Shown here piece after piece: positions 7,801 to 12,500 of a stretch of 12,500 nucleotides of DNA. The first letter of the stretch is position 1; every line of letters begins with the position of its first letter. Where the stretch lies: contig CM018906.1 in the NCBI GenBank assembly GCA_009663005.1, positions 1,154,892 through 1,167,391 on the forward strand, read 5' to 3'. The DNA comes from Actinidia chinensis (lineage: Eukaryota; Streptophyta; Magnoliopsida; Ericales; Actinidiaceae). Under the pieces are notes generated by a model. That model was given only the letters and a program-made list of their open reading frames with translations, did no database searches and was not told the origin of the DNA. Position numbers and translations under genes: made by a program.

Positions 7801-9262
7801 CTCCCCTGCCTTCGTCTCTGAAGATGATCCCTCACCCCTCTATTGTCTGATCATTCTGTTTTTTCTTTTTCTTATTTTTGTCAAGAAACACACATACCTA
7901 GAAAAGCACCCATAAAATGAATTTATAGACCAGATTCATTCCGAGCATGTTCCACATCACCACCACCTTGAGTTTGCACCAAATACCTCACTTTCGAGGC
8001 AGTTTTTGTATAAATTCTGAGTATATAGCATTAAAGTTTGGTTTGGTTTGTGTTTTATATGTAGCCATTATTAAAGCACACGCCAAAATACTTACATTCA
8101 AGATGGCTGGTTTGTCATCATAGCCAGAAGCAGCAGAAGCGAAGTTGGCTCCAATAAGAAGGTTTTTCCCTGAGGCCTGTGGGCTCAGATATGCTGGTGG
8201 GTATGTGGTAAACCCCAGTGTTTCAGCTGCAGACACAAATTTGATTGATAATTAATAGTTTTAACTACATACCAATTCTCAAGTTGTGGCAGTTGTATGG
8301 GGGTAATTTGGGCATGGAAGAAAATATTACATCTTCACAAGTGATAAGATACCAAACTAGTGTTCTCCCTTTATATATTAGTAAAGATTATAAAAAACGG
8401 AATTCAACAATTGAGATAGCTATAATGGGATAACTTGGGTATGGAGAAAAAAAATGTTACATTGCTTCACTATTCAAAAGGAGCTTACATCAAATTCGCG
8501 CTCTCCATTTATATATACTAGAAGTTGGGCAAGCGCAATGCGCGGCGGTTGATGGAGGTGGTTTTCACTTTTTTTTTTTTTTACCTTTTTGCCCCTAATT
8601 GTTAATCAAGACTAAAACATTTGAATTGTAAAAAAAAATAATTAGGAAAATCTTTGGTAAATAAAAACACGACACAGAGCTTCAATATGTGACAAATATC
8701 AATCCTACATCTCTCTTTGAGACATGTTTAATAACAGATTTTAATTTAATAGGATTAACAATTTATTCCTAATCCCCTTAGATTAATAGTCTCATGAGAT
8801 TGGATTAGTAATACTAATCCCATGAGATTTTTAATCCTCTATTTTGGGAATTAACAGTCTCAATGACCTATTAGTTTAGGGTTTAATTTTTTCACTAAAG
8901 CATGGTTAAAGTAAGCCCCACAAAACTAATAGTCCAATCGAACCCTCAAAATATATTATCAAACGTAGCCTTAGATTATATCAAAATTAGTTGAATCTGA
9001 GCTGTTGATTCTTGAGCTTACCAGTGATATCAGTGGCTAGTTTCCCATTGCAGAATCTTCCAGTTGGTTTGTGATTGGTGAAGTCTCTGCCATAAGGTGG
9101 GTAATTAGCCTTGAAAATGGTGGGGAGATAGTCATTGTTCCCCACATCCACTGCAGAATCGCCAAATGTCAATATTGCTGGTACCAGAGTTGACGACTCT
9201 TCAGCCACCCCACGGCTAATGGCCAAGGCCAATGCAAGAATCAAAACTAAGTACATACCCAT
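4890..9262 (-). CDS. GDSL esterase/lipase, APG-like group (5 exons, complete)
   Basis: Predicted secreted serine esterase/lipase of the plant GDSL (SGNH) family. Exons on the minus strand are 9262-9022, 8226-8096, 7163-6930, 5723-5468 and 5086-4890. The total is 1,059 nt, or 352 residues plus a TGA stop, the usual family length. Every intron is GT-AG, and the phases (1,0,0,1) keep the frame. Residues 1-20 ([20 protein letters not shown]) are a signal peptide. Block I is [16 protein letters not shown] with catalytic Ser36. Block II is [11 protein letters not shown] with Gly106. Block III is [12 protein letters not shown] (about 164-175). Block V is [11 protein letters not shown] with Asp327 and His330. 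Block III has Ser168 where the family consensus GxND has Asn. A probable N-glycosylation site is Asn319 (NAT). From memory the order and wording match the Arabidopsis At3g16370-type group; the natural substrate is unknown for that group. The start is the first ATG after the TATA box; Met3 is an alternative. The gene looks intact despite repeat insertions in its introns. Confidence 0.96.
5087..5467 (-). other. GDSL intron 4 (381 bp)
   Basis: The donor TATG|GTATGA at 5467 and acceptor TGTGCTAG ending at 5087 split a glycine codon (Gly288) in phase 1. The interior contains phrases such as GACCAAAGGGACAC and repeated TTGACAAAA(T/A)TAA-like strings typical of dispersed plant repeats, but no element ends could be set. 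Confidence 0.8.
5819..6037. mobile_element. MITE-like element with CCCTGTTTG terminal repeats
   Basis: The 219-bp segment begins CCCTGTTTGGCC and ends CAAACAGGG, a perfect 9-bp terminal inverted repeat. Subterminal TTAGCTAAAT and ATTTAGCTTA blocks also mirror each other, as do AGCTCAC and GTGAG. It has no coding capacity. The ends resemble those of plant hAT or Harbinger MITEs, but no clear target-site duplication flanks it, so the superfamily is left open. Confidence 0.6.
6312..6533. mobile_element. MITE with perfect 14-bp TIRs (Tourist/Harbinger-like)
   Basis: The 222-bp element starts GGCTCCGTTTGGTA (6312-6325) and ends TACCAAACGGAGCC (6520-6533), a perfect 14-bp terminal inverted repeat. 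The trinucleotide AAT flanks both sides (6309-6311 and 6534-6536), consistent with a 3-bp target-site duplication. The GGnnnnGTTTGG end and 3-bp duplication suggest PIF/Harbinger (Tourist-type), though the usual duplication there is TAA or TTA. The interior is rich in AAGC/GCTT strings and can fold on itself; there is no transposase. Confidence 0.8.
6640..6754 (-). mobile_element. tRNA-derived SINE-like remnant
   Basis: On the minus strand, starting near 6754, the order is GGGAGCCAC, then TAGTTCAAGTGG (6745-6734), which matches the RNA polymerase III A box TRGYNNARNNGG. After 33 bp comes GTTCAAGTC (6700-6692), which matches the B box GWTCRANNC. That order and spacing are typical of plant SINE heads derived from tRNA. 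It cannot fold as an intact tRNA that I can see. The 3' boundary, tail and target-site duplication are not resolved, so the lower coordinate is approximate. Confidence 0.5.
7164..8095 (-). other. GDSL intron 2 (932 bp)
   Basis: The donor AAT|GTAAGT at 8095 and acceptor TTGTGGCAG ending at 7164 give a phase 0 intron between residues 124 and 125. It is AT-rich apart from a GC-rich patch near 7776-7815. No coding sequence was found in it. Confidence 0.85.
7740..7820. repeat. GC-rich dispersed repeat fragment
   Basis: The plus strand contains GAGGGGACGTGGCCACCCCC followed by GGCTCTCCCCTGCC. Its reverse complement includes CAGGGGAGAGCCGGGGGTGG, which closely matches CAGGGGAGGCCGAGGGGGTGG-type sequence at 11969-11989 in this same window. 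Two copies in opposite orientation suggest a shared dispersed repeat, perhaps a retroelement edge. The boundaries and family are unknown. Confidence 0.4.
8301..8523. repeat. Degenerate direct duplication in GDSL intron 1
   Basis: Two copies about 127-138 bp apart share the same ordered blocks. The first is GGTAATTTGGGCATGGAAG against GGATAACTTGGGTATGGAG. The second is AATATTACATCTTCAC against AATGTTACATTGCTTCAC. The third is TTCTCCCTTTATATATTAG against GCTCTCCATTTATATATACTAG. Indels account for the change in offset. The second copy runs into GGGCAAGCGCAATGCGCGGC, a small GC-rich inverted motif, and a T-run (8567-8581). It could be the duplicated end of a transposon. Confidence 0.65.
8719..8972. 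mobile_element. Possible MITE with internal palindromes
   Basis: The left end GACATGTTTAATAAC is roughly matched by the reverse complement of the right end, GGCTACGTTTGATAAT. Between them lie repeated AATCCC / GGATTAGT strings, including GGATTAGTA-A-TACTAATCC (8802-8820, perfect 9-bp arms) and TCTCATGAGA (8790-8799). This arrangement resembles dicot MITEs with GATTAGT/AATCCCAT cores. The terminal repeats are imperfect and no target-site duplication was found. Confidence 0.45.
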
Positions 9263-9308
9263 TTTATGCAGAAATGGTGTTTGGGGCTTTGATCTAAAGC
9301 CTTGTGAA

Positions 9309-9316
9309 CTTATATA
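9309..9316 (-). promoter_or_regulatory. TATA box of the GDSL promoter
   Basis: The minus strand reads TATATAAG, a near-canonical plant TATA box, 47 nt before the GDSL ATG. Transcription starting about 30 nt downstream would leave a short 5' UTR of roughly 20 nt. No other ATG lies between the box and the chosen start. Confidence 0.7.
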
Positions 9317-10215
9317 GGAAAAAATGGTGAGTCAACCCAATTGAAGGAAGTGATGAAGAAGAGAGGTGAAAGTTGAGTGGCTAATAATGGAGTGGTGTTA
9401 GAGGTGGTTATGTAACATTAAAGACACTATGTTTTTTGCGACATGTGATGTTCCAACACGAGAATTGAAAATGGATATATGGCACGCTATACCTTTAAAT
9501 TGTGGTACGATAGAGGTAGGCTTTTATAGAATTTACTTCTAAAAATCTAATGAAATGTAGGAATATTATTTAAATTGTTCATGTAAAATTCATTTCTAGA
9601 TGTGTTCTGACTAATTTTTTTTACATTTGCTCTTGCTATGCTAACTAGTTTTTTTCTTGGAAAATATTTAGGAAACAAGAAGGAAAGATTTGGAGATCGT
9701 TTGGATTGCTACAATTCGGAACATAATTTCGAAACACGCGTTGTATATGTACGTCACTGGTATTAGCGATTTCGAGTACACATATATCGGTTTATGGATC
9801 TAATGTAATGAAACTTCTTTTTGAGGTGTTATTTGCTAGATTTTTAGCTGTCATTCAAACACGATGACTGGAAATTATGAATCTTGTTCATCCAACTGCT
9901 AAGGGTGGGCAAAGTGGTTGGGGGATAAATGAATAAAAGTTACATTTGGGAGGTGAAGCCATATGAAAGTTGCACGTGATAGGTTTAATTTCTACTATCC
10001 AACTGTACTAGTTTGCCCAAAATGGAGGGAAACATGGATGACCATGGCAATGGATTGGATTATGACAAGTTCTTGCCTACTATCTGTGAATTTTAATAGT
10101 AGTATTGGGAGGTTTTCATTTTCTCTCTCTTTTCCCACAAAAATGGTGTTCCAGGAGAACATTGGGAAACTGCTTGGTGTTAGATGGAAATTGTAAAAGT
10201 CAGATCAAGTATTTG
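9317..10215. other. GDSL upstream region, no gene seen
   Basis: This is promoter and intergenic DNA, AT-rich, with no conserved coding sequence. A 77-codon plus-strand reading frame at 9963-10196 has no recognisable motif and looks like chance. Nothing else stood out beyond the G-box. Confidence 0.5.
9973..9978. promoter_or_regulatory. G-box CACGTG
   Basis: A palindromic CACGTG sits about 710 bp upstream of the GDSL start. G-boxes bind plant bZIP and bHLH factors in light and hormone responses. A single 6-bp site at this distance is weak evidence for regulation. Confidence 0.3.
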
Positions 10216-10552
10216 GATTAAGGTTTTAAATATCGGCTGATATGTATTGATTTTTTGGGCCACTGATATCATTGTACCCAATGTATTAGTGGGAATAGAA
10301 GATCACTTGTGTATCGGCTAATTTTTGACACGTATCATCCTATTAAACGATTCATGGTCGATAAATGACTGATACGGTTGTGCTAGACCTCCTTTTCAAG
10401 GCTAATAATCTAAAAAACAATTCATGATCATAATACCCAATTTCAATACCGTTATACAACTGTTACTATTATGTATCCCGATACTGAGATTTCTCAATAT
10501 TGTCATACCACGGTTGTTACTGATATGGGTTCTGATACTGAGATTAAAGACC
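10216..10552. repeat. Degenerate dispersed repeat rich in GATAC/ATCGG
   Basis: It begins GGTTTTAAATATCGGCTGAT and is full of diverged TATCGG, GATAC and GTATC words, a composition seen in a common class of diverged plant dispersed repeats. Near its end a unit of about 54 bp is repeated: TGTTACTATTATG..CCGATACTGAGATT (about 10461-10491) and TGTTACTGATATG..CTGATACTGAGATT (about 10515-10545). It carries no coding capacity. Family and exact ends are not determined. Confidence 0.5.
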
Positions 10553-11145
10553 ATGACTTGGATTGAAGAATGGATAGAGCTCTTCGGCTCCACAATTGGG
10601 CCGGTTTTCGATTATTCTCATTGTCAGAGTTCAAATAAAGATCAAAGGAAACAGAATTTTTGGGTGCAATAGGGTTGGCGAAGATCAAACTCCAGATCCA
10701 ACGAGCTAGTCAGGCAAGATCGGTTCAAGCAACCCACTTTTCTTTAGGTTAAGCATTCATTTATGCAGCTTTCTTGAATTGCCTCTACATTGGGCCAATA
10801 GGTTTATTTTTTAACAAAATGCACCATCACCATCTTTGTATCCGCAACTCAAATCTCGAACTTGTTGAGTCATTCCAACTGTCTGAAAATACCAGCTTCT
10901 CTCTCCCGAATCCAATTTATTCCACAAGAACGATGACTACAATAGTTTATTAACACATAACCATACTATCTAACAACAAAGGCATCTAAAACAAGATACA
11001 GAAAAAAGAGGAAAAATGAAAGACACCCAAGAAAAGAATTATTGTATCCTAGTCTCCGAGGGGCACGCAATTAACCAACTCTTCATTTTCAAATACTAGG
11101 TGCCAATTTCATTTCCATTCGAGGGAAATTTCTCAATGTACCCAA
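10553..11145. other. Intergenic or 3' UTR-like stretch, no gene seen
   Basis: No reading frame with recognisable protein content was found. On the minus strand AATAAA occurs at 10951-10946 and 10921-10916, about 200-230 nt past the candidate stop at 11146. This would suit a 3' UTR if that exon is real; AATAAA is also frequent by chance in AT-rich DNA. Confidence 0.3.
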
Positions 11146-11189
11146 CTAGGAGCTCCAGTTTCTCACCATCTCAGCTTCGCAGGGAAGAA
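11146..11189 (-). CDS. Weak candidate: last exon of an unseen minus-strand gene
   Basis: On the minus strand CATGTCGTTGCAG| looks like a splice acceptor. It is followed by 44 nt that, entered in phase 1, read LPCEAEMVRNWSS and then TAG. AATAAA signals follow at a plausible distance. No upstream exon could be identified between here and the right edge, and the peptide is not one I recognise. A second frame reads FFPAKLRW and stops at TGA. This may well be chance. Confidence 0.15.
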
Positions 11190-11447
11190 CTGCAACGACA
11201 TGCCACTAATTAAGAACAAGTATTATGAAATGTTTGGAACAGAGAATTGTCTACAATTGAAATTGCGAAGTGATTTTGAAACTATTTCAATAAAGTTTGG
11301 GAACAACTATACCTAAAGAAGAATGTTAATGCATGTTTAGATATCAAAAAGATCCATTTGGGGTCGTTTTAATGCATGCTAATTTGGATTTTAGTGTCTT
11401 TTTTTAAAATTTCTTTTACTTCTTTGATTCGTCTACAAAACTAAAAT

Positions 11448-11616
11448 AAACTAAGTCTTACCATCGCAATACAAACAGAAACGTAAAAAATACAGAAATG
11501 AAATGAAAAAATAAAAGAAATACAAACAGATTAAAATAAAAGAAATACAAAAATGAAATGCATAAATTAAAATAAAAGAAATACAAACAGATTAAACTAA
11601 GTCCTACCATCGCAAT
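11448..11616. repeat. A-rich tandem/direct repeat with 146-bp offset
   Basis: The string AAACTAAGTCTTACCATCGC plus AAT at 11448-11470 recurs at 11594-11616 with one change (22 of 23 bases). Between the copies lie three diverged units of AAATAAAAGAAATACAAACAG (about 11510, 11533 and 11570). The lack of stops on the minus strand (a 62-codon frame rich in Phe and Leu) is a by-product of this low-complexity sequence, not a gene. Confidence 0.8.
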
Positions 11617-12500
11617 CTCCTTATGACCACCTATAATAACCACCATTAAAGATGTTAGTGATGGTTGCTAGGGCTCAAATAAGGAGCTGTTAAAGCTAGC
11701 CCTATTTGGATTTCATTCACACCAAATTTCTAACAAAAAAATACTTTTCGGGAGTTATGCAACCCAGACTTTATGGGCCTCAGCCCGTTTGCAAGGCCCA
11801 CCAGATTTTACATTTCCAAAGAGTATCTCCATTGGTTTACGCGACTTTGGCAGCGTTAAAAGTCAAACTCAGAGTCAAATTTTAGTTTGTTACATGTGTT
11901 GCTTTATTAGTTCAATATCATTTTGACTAGTAACTTTACATATTTTTAATTCCATTTTCTTTTTGGTCCAGGGGAGGCCGAGGGGGTGGAAAAATAGCGA
12001 GGGTTCCAGGGTTCCGAATAGTTGATCATGAATTGGCGAGCTGGCCAAAGTCTATGGATTTTACCGTAAAATTTTTTAACTGTTATTCAATAGTGTATTT
12101 ATCAATGTTTGATGGATGTAATTTTCTGCATAGACAATCTTCTCAATGAGCCTTGCAAGACGAACAATTTAGATCAAATTACAAGCAAAGAAGTGAATAA
12201 ATTATCATGATTTTATATCAACCCCTAATTGGATACTTGTAATTGTTTTTTTATTTTTAAAAAGACTTTGTGAATACATGTCTGGGTGCAATAAAAAAGC
12301 AGTAATAAAATCCGGTGATACATAGCAACCCTCAATCGCAAAAATATCTACTATAAACATATTTTTTCATCTGATAGGGCACACTATACTACAAGCATAC
12401 AGTCTTCCTTTTCTTTATTCCTCTACTGATGAATGTTTGAAAAAATTATTGCCAAGAACAAGCGTTACTTGTTTCCTAAAAATTACTACCTTGCTTGGGG
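11617..12500. other. Right-hand intergenic stretch, no gene seen
   Basis: It is AT-rich, with a phrase GAGTATCTCCATTGG near 11821 that resembles the edge of common plant dispersed repeats and a GC-rich repeat fragment at about 11965-11990. No coding exon with recognisable protein content was found on either strand. Confidence 0.45.
11965..11990. repeat. Second copy of the GC-rich dispersed repeat fragment
   Basis: CAGGGGAGGCCGAGGGGGTG on the plus strand matches the minus strand of the patch at 7789-7808 inside GDSL intron 2, allowing small indels. The flanks do not align obviously, so only a core is shared. Confidence 0.35.

Larger units (their letters stand above)
8227..9021 (-). other. GDSL intron 1 (795 bp)
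   Basis: The donor ACTG|GTAAG at 9021 and acceptor TGTCTGCAG ending at 8227 split Ala81 in phase 1. The intron contains a degenerate tandem duplication near its 3' end and a possible MITE near its 5' end. It has no coding content. Confidence 0.85.

Noticed and set aside
9963..10196. Plus-strand 77-codon frame
   Set aside because: No recognisable motif, no supporting promoter or splice context; likely chance.
10402..10688. Overlapping frames on both strands over the GATAC-rich repeat
   Set aside because: Open frames arise from the degenerate repeat composition, rich in Ile, Ser and Leu with no domain.
11458..11646. Minus-strand frame rich in Phe and Leu resembling a membrane protein
   Set aside because: It is a translation of the A-rich tandem repeat; the hydrophobicity is an artefact of T-rich codons.
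11990..12110. Minus-strand open stretch of about 46 codons containing RLWPARQFMINYSEPWNPRY
   Set aside because: It overlaps the GC-rich repeat fragment, has no splice context or recognised family, and is short.
1..12500. CRISPR array, bacterial operon or defence system
   Set aside because: No regularly spaced repeats with unique spacers and no bacterial-type genes; spliced plant genes show this is eukaryotic nuclear DNA.

Overview
This is a nuclear genomic window from a flowering plant, most likely a woody eudicot. It is AT-rich and intron-containing, has GT-AG introns of 0.4 to more than 1.2 kb, and carries many short non-autonomous transposon remnants. Two genes can be read confidently, both on the minus strand. 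I cannot name the species from sequence alone.

Region by region. (1) 1-2499 is the 5' part of a profilin gene: exon 1 (2499-2377) and exon 2 (1345-1208) give residues 1-87 of about 131. Exon 3 (about 44 codons) is not visible, so intron 2 probably runs off the left edge. Intron 1 holds a tandem duplication and a candidate intron-mediated-enhancement motif near its 5' end. (2) About 2500-4889 is intergenic: the profilin promoter with a TATA-like box, an AT-rich stretch, a C-rich island, a 320-bp imperfect inverted-repeat (foldback) element, and the 3' flank of the second gene. (3) 4890-9262 is a complete five-exon GDSL esterase/lipase gene of the plant APG-like group. The exons join in frame to 352 residues, with a signal peptide and Ser-Asp-His catalytic residues. 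Its introns have collected at least two MITEs, a tRNA-derived SINE-like remnant, a third possible MITE, a tandem duplication and a GC-rich dispersed repeat. (4) 9263-12500 is the GDSL promoter followed by repeat-rich DNA with no confident gene. It includes a degenerate GATAC-rich repeat, a 146-bp-offset direct duplication, and one weak candidate for the last exon of another minus-strand gene (11146-11189).

The two genes have unrelated jobs: profilin is a cytosolic actin-monomer regulator, while the GDSL enzyme is predicted to be secreted. Nothing suggests they cooperate. I found no evidence of a new multi-gene system. The interesting content is the layered repeat structure inside the introns and a few residue and gene-structure details.
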